Origin: an uncultured Sphingomonadales bacterium
Lineage (GTDB): Bacteria > Pseudomonadota > Alphaproteobacteria > Sphingomonadales > Sphingomonadaceae
Reading direction: 5' to 3'
Length of the DNA: 64,000 nucleotides
Assembly: GCA_903832325.1 (NCBI GenBank)
Contig: CAILBC010000023.1
Coordinates: 62,001 to 126,000 of the forward strand
A model generated the notes under the pieces. The model saw only the letters and a program-made list of their open reading frames with translations, did not search any database and was not told where the DNA came from. This document shows, piece after piece, positions 16,156 through 23,923 of this stretch (the first letter of the stretch is position 1; each line of letters opens with the position of its first letter). The position numbers were made by a program, and so were the translations under genes.

Positions 16156-16832
16156 GCGCCAACGACGGGGGCACGTTTGATGCCGGCGCCCGGCCCGACT
16201 TCTGGCCCGACTTCTGGCCCGGATTTTCGCCCGGCGACTGGTATGCGATTGCCGCCGACCATGACGTTATTCCCGGCCACATCTATCGCACCACGCTGGG
16301 CGGGCACGATCTGGCGGTGTGGCGCACGCGCGATGGCACGGTGCAGATCTGGCGCGATCGCTGCCCGCACCGCGGCGTGCGGCTGTCGCTGGGCGAAGTG
16401 GCGGGCGATGAACTGCGCTGCCAATACCATGCCTGGCGCTTTGCGCGCGGCGGCGCCTGCACGTACATCCCGGCGCAACCGGCGATGAAAGTGCCCGGCA
16501 CGATCCACGCCGAAGTCTGGCCCGCAGCCGAAGCCGGCGGCCTGATCTGGAGCGGGATCGATCCGCAGGGTGCCCCCCCGGCGCTACCCGCCGGCACCGT
16601 GGTGCGCGCATTGCCCGTGGCGCGCCCGGCCGCGGTGGTGGCCGAGGCGCTGGCGGAAACCGATTGGCCCGGCCTGGCGCTGGTGGTTCAGCCTGCCGAT
16701 GCGCAATCGGCGATCGTGCGCGGGGTGGCAACCGATGGCGATTGCCTGGCGGCGGACCGCCTGCTGCGCGCGCTGCGCCGCCGGATCGAACAAAATGGCC
16801 CGGAGCAAAATGGTGGGGAGCGGGGGGCATGA
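16152..16832 (+). CDS. Stand-alone Rieske [2Fe-2S] protein
   Basis: The 226-residue cytoplasmic protein has one Rieske domain. CPH at ~71-73 and CQYH sixteen residues later give the C-x-H-x16-C-x2-H cluster motif, followed by the usual AWRF. The N-terminus has a WPDFWPGF repeat and GDWYAIAAD, the start of Rieske oxygenase alpha subunits. The last ~80 residues are Ala-rich with no iron site. It is therefore a Rieske half without a catalytic half, matching the deficiency of the gene before it. Starts overlap by ATGA at both ends. It presumably passes electrons to the mononuclear iron of the partner. A reductase is not in the window. Confidence 0.88.
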   Translation: MSANDGGTFDAGARPDFWPDFWPGFSPGDWYAIAADHDVIPGHIYRTTLGGHDLAVWRTRDGTVQIWRDRCPHRGVRLSLGEVAGDELRCQYHAWRFARGGACTYIPAQPAMKVPGTIHAEVWPAAEAGGLIWSGIDPQGAPPALPAGTVVRALPVARPAAVVAEALAETDWPGLALVVQPADAQSAIVRGVATDGDCLAADRLLRALRRRIEQNGPEQNGGERGA

Positions 16833-17455
16833 TCCTGTACGATGCGCACCATCTGGCGCCCTGCTATGCCGTGCGCCTGCTCGCCGGGCTGCTGGGCGTG
16901 CCGCTGACGCTGGCGCCGATGGATGTCTATCCCGGCCACGATGATCAGACCGACGCGTTTCTGGATCTGGCGCCGGCAGGGCGGCTGCCCGTGCTGATCG
17001 ACGGGGACCGCGTGCTGGGCGATTGGCAGGAAATCCTGGCGCATCTGGCGCTGGGCCATGGGCCGGCCTGGTTTCCGGCGGACAAACCGGCGCTGATCGG
17101 CTGGCTGGGCCTGGCGCGCGATCTGGGCGGCAGCGCGGGGCTGGCCCGGATGATCGATACCTTTGGCGCGGCCGGCGATGCTGCTGCGGCGCGGGCAGAG
17201 GCCGATCGCCTGCTCGATCACGCCGAACGCCATCTGTGGTTTGCCGAGCGCGCGGGCGGGCAATGGCTGCTGCCCAGGCCCACGCCAACAATTGCCGATG
17301 TCGGCTGTTTCGTGTTCATCGCGCCGTGCGAAGATGGCGGCCTGTCGCTGCGCGACCGGCCCGCGCTGCGCCGCTGGTGCGACCGGGTGCGGTTTCTGCC
17401 CGGGTTTGTCGCGATGAGCGGCGTGTTCCCGCCGATGGCCAACACGCCCCGCTGA
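16829..17455 (+). CDS. Glutathione S-transferase-like protein (NdmE-like)
   Basis: This 208-residue soluble protein has a thioredoxin-like N-terminal GST domain (MILYDAHHLAPCYAVRLLAG, the cis-Pro in GRLPVLIDGD, then DWQEILAHL) and an all-helical C-terminal domain ending ~200. The usual Ser/Tyr catalytic residue at position ~8 is not obvious, and E-S after the cis-Pro strand reads D-W-Q-E, so catalysis is doubtful. It is coupled by ATGA to the Rieske gene. In the caffeine-degrading NdmCDE complex the GST-like NdmE is a structural subunit needed by the Rieske-less NdmC. The same combination here suggests a similar role; an unrelated detoxification GST remains possible. Confidence 0.85.
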   Translation: MILYDAHHLAPCYAVRLLAGLLGVPLTLAPMDVYPGHDDQTDAFLDLAPAGRLPVLIDGDRVLGDWQEILAHLALGHGPAWFPADKPALIGWLGLARDLGGSAGLARMIDTFGAAGDAAAARAEADRLLDHAERHLWFAERAGGQWLLPRPTPTIADVGCFVFIAPCEDGGLSLRDRPALRRWCDRVRFLPGFVAMSGVFPPMANTPR

Positions 17456-17593
17456 ATCGCAGGGCGGCAGGCCATCGATCGGGCCGCACAACTTAGCCAT
17501 ATTTTTACCATGTTGCGCCAAACAGGGGCGATCAAGGCGCTGGTGCAGAGACCGGTGCCGGATTCGCCCAGCCGGGGAAGGTGCGATTGCGAT

Positions 17594-19180
17594 ATGGATG
17601 TTCTGCGCAGGTCGGGTTTCGATTCCGATGATCAGGGCCCTGAAGACCCCAATGCCTTTGACCGCGGGCACGACCACGGAAATGCCCAGGGGGCGCCCGG
17701 CGACGATGTGATCGATACGCCGCCGCCGGTGATCGGCCAGGACGAACGGCGCATGCAGGTGCGCGCCTACAACTATTGGGCAGGCCTGCTGGGCAAACGC
17801 CGTTTTCCCGCGCCCGACCGCCTGATTGCGGGCGATCTGCCCGAATTTTCCGGCAATTCCGTGCTGCTGCATTTCGACAACGGGGTGGAAGATCCGGTGG
17901 TGCTGGCGCTGGGTGCGGCGCTCGCCGCCGAATGCGGTGACAACCAGTCGATCGGCCGATTGAGCGAGGTCCCGGGTCGTTCGGTGCTGTCGCGCATTAC
18001 CGATCATTACCTGCAGATCATCGCCAACGAGGCGCCGATCGGGTTTGAGGCGGAATTCGTCAATTTGCACGGGGCGACGATCCTTTATCGCGGGATCCTG
18101 CTGCCGTTTTCAACCGACGATGACACGATCGATTACATCTATGGCGTGATCAACTGGAAGGAACTGGCAGACCAGCGCACCACCGATGCGCTGCTCCACG
18201 AAATCGGCCAGGCACTCGATGCGCCGGCGCTTTCGCACCTGCGCCAGCCCCGGCGTCCTTTGCCCGGAACGCGCGGCAGTGATGCGGCAGATGCCCACGA
18301 TGACGACGGTCTGGACGATTGGGCCCACGGCGCGGGCACCTGGGCCGACGGCCCGGTTTCTTCGGATTTGCCCCATTCCGGCCGCGATGCGGATGATGCG
18401 GAAATTGGCGATGCCACGCTCGATCTGTCACCGTTTCTGACTGGGCCTGCCGGCCATGGTCCGACAACAACGCCGCGCCGGCTGACAGCGCTTGCTGCCG
18501 GCCGCACCGCGCCAGCAACTGCTCCCGTTCCGGCTGTTCCACGCCCAGCTGTTCCTGGCCCCGCTCCCGCGCCGGAACGGTCCGAACCGGTCACGCTTGC
18601 CGAATGGCTGGAAACTGCGCGGGCTTCGGCACTGCGCGCGCTGGCCAACGAAGACCGCACGCGCCAATCGCTTTATGCCGCGATCGGCCGCGCCTGGGAT
18701 TTTGCCCTCGCGGCCGAGGCCGCGCCCGATGATTATGCGCGGCTGGTGGCCGAAGCCGGGCTGGTGATGCAGGACCGCGCGCCGCTTATCCCGCTGGTAA
18801 AGCTGGTGTTCGGTGCCGCTTACGACAAAACCCGCCTGACCGAATATGCCACCGTACTGGGCCATGCCCGGCGCAGCGGCGTGGCGCGCGGCGCGCTGGC
18901 CGATGTGCTGGCCGGGGCCGAAGGCGGGCTGAAGGCGATCATCGCGCGCGAACGCGCGCTGCGCCGGGGCGAAGATCGCCGCGCCGCGCCCGAACGCAAG
19001 GCCTGGGCAGCCACCGCCCGCACGCTGCCCGCGCGCCCGATCAGCGAACTGGCCCGCGAAGGGGCCGAATTCGGGCTCGTTCTGGTCCGCCGCGGCAGCG
19101 ATGGTGATCTGGCGATGCTGGGCGAAATCACCGACGATGCCGCACTGCTGGCGCGCGCCACGCGCCATCTGGCCGGCTGA
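17594..19180 (+). CDS. PAS_5 domain protein of unknown function
   Basis: The protein (~528 aa) has an N-terminal PAS_5-like sensor domain (residues ~50-200: AYNYWAGLLGKRRFPAPD, GRSVLSRITDHY, ILLPFSTDDDTIDYIYGVI), the alphaproteobacterial PAS group. An acidic disordered linker follows, then a Pro/Ala-rich stretch (~300-360) and a C-terminal helical region starting TLAEWLETARA. No kinase, GGDEF or DNA-binding domain can be seen. The start is uncertain: 17510 is an in-frame ATG, but GGGGAAGG stands closer to 17594. The C-terminal half is unrecognised and may be a protein-binding module. Confidence 0.75.
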   Translation: MDVLRRSGFDSDDQGPEDPNAFDRGHDHGNAQGAPGDDVIDTPPPVIGQDERRMQVRAYNYWAGLLGKRRFPAPDRLIAGDLPEFSGNSVLLHFDNGVEDPVVLALGAALAAECGDNQSIGRLSEVPGRSVLSRITDHYLQIIANEAPIGFEAEFVNLHGATILYRGILLPFSTDDDTIDYIYGVINWKELADQRTTDALLHEIGQALDAPALSHLRQPRRPLPGTRGSDAADAHDDDGLDDWAHGAGTWADGPVSSDLPHSGRDADDAEIGDATLDLSPFLTGPAGHGPTTTPRRLTALAAGRTAPATAPVPAVPRPAVPGPAPAPERSEPVTLAEWLETARASALRALANEDRTRQSLYAAIGRAWDFALAAEAAPDDYARLVAEAGLVMQDRAPLIPLVKLVFGAAYDKTRLTEYATVLGHARRSGVARGALADVLAGAEGGLKAIIARERALRRGEDRRAAPERKAWAATARTLPARPISELAREGAEFGLVLVRRGSDGDLAMLGEITDDAALLARATRHLAG

Positions 19181-19310
19181 CCCCTGCCTGGCCGCAACCC
19201 GGGGCGCCGCTTGATCTCGGGCGCGCTTCGTGCTGGGGTTGGCCAATGGTTTTGCCCCTTTCCCGTGTTCCGGCTTCAGGCCGGCGTGCCCGCCGCGCGA
19301 TGATCGGGCG

Positions 19311-20309
19311 ATGAACGCGCGCGCCTGGGCCGGGCTGGGGCTGGTCATGGCCGGGGGCCTGGGTCTGGCGGCTGTGCGCTTTGCCACGCGCCGGGGCAGC
19401 GTGGCGATGCTCGATGCCACCGACCGCGTGTTTGCCGGGGGTGATCGCGCCATCCGCCTGGCATGCAGCGCGCAGTATGGCCCCGACGCGGCGCAATGCC
19501 TGCAAGTCTTTGTGCCCGCCGCTGCGGCGCTCGATCCGGCACGGACCGGGCGGGCCTTGCCGGTGATCGCCTTTATCCATGGTGGCGGCTGGGCCAGCGG
19601 TGCGCCGCACGATTATCGCTTTGTCGCGCGCATGCTGGCGCCGCACGGCTATGCCGTGGTGCTGGCCGGATATCGGCTTCATCCCGATGCCCGGTATCCC
19701 GCGATGCTGGAAGACGGTGCGGCGGCGCTGGGCTGGATTGCCGCGCAGGCCGGGGCATGGGGCGGGGATGCGCACCGCGTGGTGGTGATGGGGCATTCCG
19801 CCGGCGCCTATAACGCCGCGATGCTCGGGCTGGACCGGCGCTGGCGCCAGGCCGGGGTGCCGCCGCCCTGCGGCATTGTCGGGCTGGCCGGGCCCTATGA
19901 TTTTCTGCCGCTCGACGATCACAGCACCATCGCCACGTTTGGCCATGTGGCCGATTTGCGTGAAACCCAGCCGATCGCCCATGCGCACGGCACGGCGCCG
20001 CCGCTGCTGCTGATCCACGGCGCCGATGACCGGCGGGTGCGCCCGCGCCACAGCCTGGCGCTGGCGCGCGCGCTCGCCAGTTGCGGCGCGCGCAGCGAAA
20101 CCCACGTGCTGCCGGGCATTGGCCACGAAGGGCTGATCATGCGCTTTGCCCGCCCGTTTGCGCGCGACCGACGCGCGTTGGCGCATGTGCTGGATTTTCT
20201 GGCGCGCAGCACCGCCCCCGGCTCATCCGGCCGGCCCCCGGCCGAAGCGCCGCCCAATGGCGCCACCACTGGCCGGGCTTCAGCACCGGTTCAGACGGCA
20301 CAGCGATAA
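19311..20309 (+). CDS. Alpha/beta hydrolase (esterase/lipase-like)
   Basis: The protein has ~332 aa from the ATG at 19311, with a short N-terminal membrane or signal segment (AGLGLVMAGGLGLAAV). The hydrolase core shows the oxyanion HGGGW motif, the nucleophile elbow GHSAGAY, the acid in IHGADDRRV and the His in GIGHEGL, so the catalytic triad is complete. It resembles carboxylesterase/BD-FAE-type hydrolases of hormone-sensitive-lipase style. It is followed after 9 bp by the M48 protease gene. Substrate unknown. The upstream extension to 19230 is less likely. Confidence 0.88.
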   Translation: MNARAWAGLGLVMAGGLGLAAVRFATRRGSVAMLDATDRVFAGGDRAIRLACSAQYGPDAAQCLQVFVPAAAALDPARTGRALPVIAFIHGGGWASGAPHDYRFVARMLAPHGYAVVLAGYRLHPDARYPAMLEDGAAALGWIAAQAGAWGGDAHRVVVMGHSAGAYNAAMLGLDRRWRQAGVPPPCGIVGLAGPYDFLPLDDHSTIATFGHVADLRETQPIAHAHGTAPPLLLIHGADDRRVRPRHSLALARALASCGARSETHVLPGIGHEGLIMRFARPFARDRRALAHVLDFLARSTAPGSSGRPPAEAPPNGATTGRASAPVQTAQR

Positions 20310-20318
20310 AGCGGCCCG

Positions 20319-21692
20319 GTGTTGCGCAACAAGGTCCTGACCGCCGGAACGGCGCTTGCCCTCACCCTGGCGGTGTTTGCGGGCAGCGCGGGCAGCGCCC
20401 GGGCGCAGGAAATCCTGCGCGATGCCGAAACCGAGGCGTTTTTCCGCGACATGTCGGCGCCGATCATCGCCGCCGCCGGGCTGGACCCGCGCAATGTCGA
20501 TGTGAACCTGCTCAATGATGGCGAAATCAACGCTTTCGTCGCCGGTGGGCAGGCGGTCTACATGAATTCGGGGCTGATCAGCGCGGCCGATCACGCCGAA
20601 GAAGTGCAGGGCGTGTTTGCCCACGAACTGGGCCACATTGTTGGCGGCCACGCGATCCGCGGCGGCGAAGGGTCAAAGCCCGCGACCGCGATCACGCTGC
20701 TGTCGCTGCTGCTGGGCGCAGCGGCTGCGGCGGCGGGCGCGCCCGATGCGGGGCTGGGCATTTTCATGGCCGGGCAGCAGGCGGCACTGGGCAAATATCT
20801 GGCATTCAGCCGCACGCAAGAAGCGACCGCCGATGCCGCCAGCGTCAAATTCCTGTCGGCGGCGGGTATTTCCGGCCGTGGATCGGTCAATTTTTTCAAG
20901 AAGCTGGAAAATTACGAATTCCGCGCCGGATTCAAGCGCAATGCCGATGCGGAATTCTACAGCACCCACCCGATGACTGCCGACCGTCTGACCACGCTGC
21001 AGGATGCGTTTTCGCAGGACCCGGCGTGGAACCGGCCGGAAAACCCTGATCTGCAGCGCCGGTTCCTGCGCGTGAAGGCAAAGCTTTATGGCTATCTGGC
21101 CGAGCCGGCGATGACTCTGGCGGCCTATCCCGAAACGATGACCGACATCCCTGCGCACTATGCGCGCGCCTATGCCTTTCACAAACAGGCCTTTATGGAC
21201 CGTGCGCTGGCCGAAACCGACGCGATTCTGGCGATCGATCCCGACGATCCCTATGCGCTGGAACTGAAGGGCCAGGTCCTGCTCGAATCCGGCCACCCGC
21301 GTGATGCGATCGACCCGCTGCGCCGCGCGGTGGACCTGACGCGCAACCAGCCGTTGATTGCCACCACATTCGGCCATGCCCTGCTGGCAACCGAAGACCG
21401 CGCCAACTTTGCCGAAGCCGAACGCGTGCTGAAAGCGGCCGTGACCAAAGATCATGACAACCCCTTTGCCTGGTATGAACTGGGCGTGGTTTATGAAGCG
21501 CAGGGCGACACGCCGCGTGCGCGGCTGGCCAGCGCCGAACAGCAGCAGATGGAACTGCATTTCGCCGAATCGCTGCGCAATGCCGAAGCCGCCGAGGCCG
21601 CGCTGCCCAAAGGATCGCCCGACTGGCTGCGCGCGCAGGACATCGCGATGAGCTCGCGCGCCATGATTGAGCGCACGCGCAAGAAGAAGTAG
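20319..21692 (+). CDS. Periplasmic M48 metalloprotease with TPR repeats (BepA-like)
   Basis: The 457-residue protein starts with GTG and has a signal peptide (residues 1-29, SARAQE). The M48 protease domain holds zinc-binding HELGH and, further on, the Glu ligand in RTQEATADA. The C-terminal half (~260-440) is a run of helix pairs with TPR character (LAIDPDDPYALELKGQVLL, NPFAWYELGVVYEAQGD). This is the domain order of BepA/YfgC, an outer-membrane protein quality-control protease. It is cotranscribed with the DsbA-like gene 11 bp later, which fits a role in envelope protein folding. Confidence 0.92.
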   Translation: MLRNKVLTAGTALALTLAVFAGSAGSARAQEILRDAETEAFFRDMSAPIIAAAGLDPRNVDVNLLNDGEINAFVAGGQAVYMNSGLISAADHAEEVQGVFAHELGHIVGGHAIRGGEGSKPATAITLLSLLLGAAAAAAGAPDAGLGIFMAGQQAALGKYLAFSRTQEATADAASVKFLSAAGISGRGSVNFFKKLENYEFRAGFKRNADAEFYSTHPMTADRLTTLQDAFSQDPAWNRPENPDLQRRFLRVKAKLYGYLAEPAMTLAAYPETMTDIPAHYARAYAFHKQAFMDRALAETDAILAIDPDDPYALELKGQVLLESGHPRDAIDPLRRAVDLTRNQPLIATTFGHALLATEDRANFAEAERVLKAAVTKDHDNPFAWYELGVVYEAQGDTPRARLASAEQQQMELHFAESLRNAEAAEAALPKGSPDWLRAQDIAMSSRAMIERTRKKK

Positions 21693-21703
21693 ACCCCAGC
21701 CCC

Positions 21704-22486
21704 ATGACCGTTTCCCGATCTTCCTCGTTCCGCCTTGGCGCCCTGATCATCGGGCTGGCGCTGATCGCGCTGGCTTCGCTGGGCTGGTATCGCGCCAGCC
21801 GCGAGCACGCTGCCGCCGATCCCGGCGCGCAATTGGCCGCAGCGGGGATCGACCCCGCCAAGCGCGCGGCGATCGAGGGGCTGGTGCGCGCCTATATCCT
21901 CGATCATCCAGAAATCCTGCCCGAAGCGATGGACCGGTTGCAGGCGCGCGAAACCGCCGATCGGCTGAAACCGCTGCGTGCAGCGCTGGAAACGCCGTTT
22001 CCCGGCGCCGTGCTGGGCAATCCGGCGGGCACCGTGACCCTGGTGGAATTCACCGACTTTGCGTGCACGTATTGCCGCGCCAGTGTTGCCGATGTCGATG
22101 CCGTGATCGCCGCCAACCCCGATCTGAAAGTGGTGCTGCGCGAATTGCCGATTATCGCACCGGTCAGCGATCCGGCCGCGCGCATGGGGCTGGCGGCAGC
22201 GGCGCAAGGGCGCTTTGCCGCCTATCACGCCGCGATGTTTACCGGGCCGCGCCCCGATGAGGCCAGCATTGCCGCCGCCGCCACGCGCGCCGGGGTCAAC
22301 ATCGATGCCGCGCGCAGCTATGCCCGGCGCGACGAAGTCAGCCACGAAATCGAACACAACCTGGCCTATGCCCGGCAATTGGGCATCAATGGCACCCCGG
22401 CCTTTGCCATCGGCGGCAGGATCATTGCCGGCGCGGTGGGGCGCGATGCGCTGCAGGACGCGGTGAACACCGCGCGGAAGGGCTGA
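21704..22486 (+). CDS. DsbA-family thiol-disulfide oxidoreductase (Com1/ScsC-like)
   Basis: The 260-residue protein has an N-terminal signal anchor (LGALIIGLALIALASLGW) and a helical N-domain containing YILDHPEILPEAM. The thioredoxin fold has active site CTYC and cis-Pro loop GTPAF, and an all-helical insert lies between them. This is the arrangement of Com1/ScsC/BdbD-like disulfide oxidoreductases of alphaproteobacteria. It acts in the periplasm, oxidising or isomerising disulfides. It follows the M48 protease gene by 11 bp. Confidence 0.92.
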   Translation: MTVSRSSSFRLGALIIGLALIALASLGWYRASREHAAADPGAQLAAAGIDPAKRAAIEGLVRAYILDHPEILPEAMDRLQARETADRLKPLRAALETPFPGAVLGNPAGTVTLVEFTDFACTYCRASVADVDAVIAANPDLKVVLRELPIIAPVSDPAARMGLAAAAQGRFAAYHAAMFTGPRPDEASIAAAATRAGVNIDAARSYARRDEVSHEIEHNLAYARQLGINGTPAFAIGGRIIAGAVGRDALQDAVNTARKG

Positions 22487-22521
22487 AGGTTCGCCGCAGG
22501 CAGGGGCTGAAGGTTCGCCGC
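22480..22521 (+). repeat. 18-bp direct repeat across the DsbA-like stop codon
   Basis: GGGCTGAAGGTTCGCCGC occurs at 22480-22497 and again at 22504-22521, a 24-bp period. The first copy contains the TGA stop, so the duplication adds a second stop without changing the protein. Confidence 0.9.
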
Positions 22522-22653
22522 GGGCCGGGGGGCCGGGAGTTAACCAGTTTCCGGCACACAACCGGCCAGGAATGGGACAGGTGCGCCAATGGCACCAATT
22601 ACCGCCGATCTGGAAACCAATCATTAGGTGATTTTGCTTAAATTCTGCCCCTG

Positions 22654-23313
22654 ATGGACACCATGTCGCCATTTCGGGCAGATCAAGCCCCCGTTAACCG
22701 CGATGCAGGCGCCACAGCGCCATGCGACGGACACGGCGCGCGCATGGCGCTGTGGCGCAGGCTTGCCCACAGCACCGAAGCCGGCACCGCGATCGAATTT
22801 GCGATCATCGCGCCGGTGCTGTTCGCGCTGGTGCTTTCAACTTTGCAACTGGTGCTGGTGTTCCTGGCGCAGGCCGCGCTGGAAACCGCATGCGAAGGGT
22901 CGGCGCGCTATGTGTTGACCGGCCAGGCGCAGACCAATTTCCAGGGCGTGTACAACGCGCAGAACCAGCTCATCACCACCCCGCAGCAGCAATTCTACAA
23001 CTATGTATGCGCGCAGATGCCCAGTTTCATGGGCTGCGGTTACATGTTTGCCGATGTTTCCAGCGGCTCCAGCTATTCCACGGTCAACCTGGCCGAACCG
23101 ACCTGGACGTTCGACAGCAATGGCAATGTCAACAACACGTTCAATTACAACCCCGGGACACAAGGCGCGATCGTGGTGGTGCGCCTGTATTATTTCTGGC
23201 CGGTGATTTCGCTGCTGGGCTTCAACATCACTTCGGTGACTGACGTGAACCAGAACAACACGATGTATGACGTGCTGATCGCCACTTCGGTCGCCAAGAC
23301 GGAGGGCTATTGA
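22654..23313 (+). CDS. tadE: TadE-like pilus assembly/minor pilin protein
   Basis: The 219-residue protein has a basic cytoplasmic leader, then GTAIEFAIIAPVLFALVLST, the TadE N-terminal hydrophobic helix with the conserved Glu. A periplasmic domain rich in Asn, Gln and Thr follows, with a Cys pair (CAQMPSFMGC). TadE-like pseudopilins assemble with Flp pilins in the Tad apparatus. It is the first gene of a three-gene operon; the next ATG overlaps its stop. The core tad genes (ATPase, secretin) are not in the window. Confidence 0.85.
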   Translation: MDTMSPFRADQAPVNRDAGATAPCDGHGARMALWRRLAHSTEAGTAIEFAIIAPVLFALVLSTLQLVLVFLAQAALETACEGSARYVLTGQAQTNFQGVYNAQNQLITTPQQQFYNYVCAQMPSFMGCGYMFADVSSGSSYSTVNLAEPTWTFDSNGNVNNTFNYNPGTQGAIVVVRLYYFWPVISLLGFNITSVTDVNQNNTMYDVLIATSVAKTEGY

Positions 23314-23921
23314 TGGTCGGACTGCTGCCCCGTGCAACGCTGATCCGGTTCCGCCGCATGGCGCGCGCCGCGCTGCGGCTGGCGCGTGACCGGTCGGGCG
23401 TGGCCTTTGTCGAAATGGCGCTGCTCGCGCCGGTGCTGTTCCTGATGTACACCGGCGCCTATGTCGTCAGCGACATGGTCACGTGCGGGCGCAAGGTTTC
23501 GCTGACCGCGCGCACCATCACCGACCTGACCAGCCAGTACGGATCGGTATCCACTGCCAACCTGACCGCAGTGCTCAGCAATTCGGCCTATGTGCTGGCG
23601 CCTTACAACTCGTCCAATGCTTCGCTGCGCATCACCGAAGTGCAGGTGACCGATGCCAGCCATGCCAAAGTGGTGTGGAGCCAGGCCCAGAACGCAACCG
23701 CGCTGGCGGCCAACGCGGTGGTCAACCTGCCGACCGGGATGGCGCCATCGCTGATGATCCCGAGCAATTCGAACAACCAGACCGGCGGGTATTTCATCAT
23801 GGGCGAGATTTCCTACAACTACACGCCGCTGTTCGGCGGCGGGTGGATCCCCTCTCCCAAGCTGTACAACCGCTATTTCATGCTGCCCCGGCTTTCCACC
23901 TACATCCCGCTGACATCGTGA
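23313..23921 (+). CDS. TadE/TadF-like pilus assembly protein
   Basis: The 202-residue protein has a basic leader and SGVAFVEMALLAPVLFLMYTG, the TadE/TadF-type helix with Glu at the fifth position. The remaining part is a small beta-rich, Asn/Ser-rich periplasmic domain. A GGAGGG site precedes the ATG at 23313, which overlaps the tadE stop. It is probably the TadF-like minor pilin of this operon. Confidence 0.82.
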   Translation: MVGLLPRATLIRFRRMARAALRLARDRSGVAFVEMALLAPVLFLMYTGAYVVSDMVTCGRKVSLTARTITDLTSQYGSVSTANLTAVLSNSAYVLAPYNSSNASLRITEVQVTDASHAKVVWSQAQNATALAANAVVNLPTGMAPSLMIPSNSNNQTGGYFIMGEISYNYTPLFGGGWIPSPKLYNRYFMLPRLSTYIPLTS

Positions 23922-23923
23922 GC

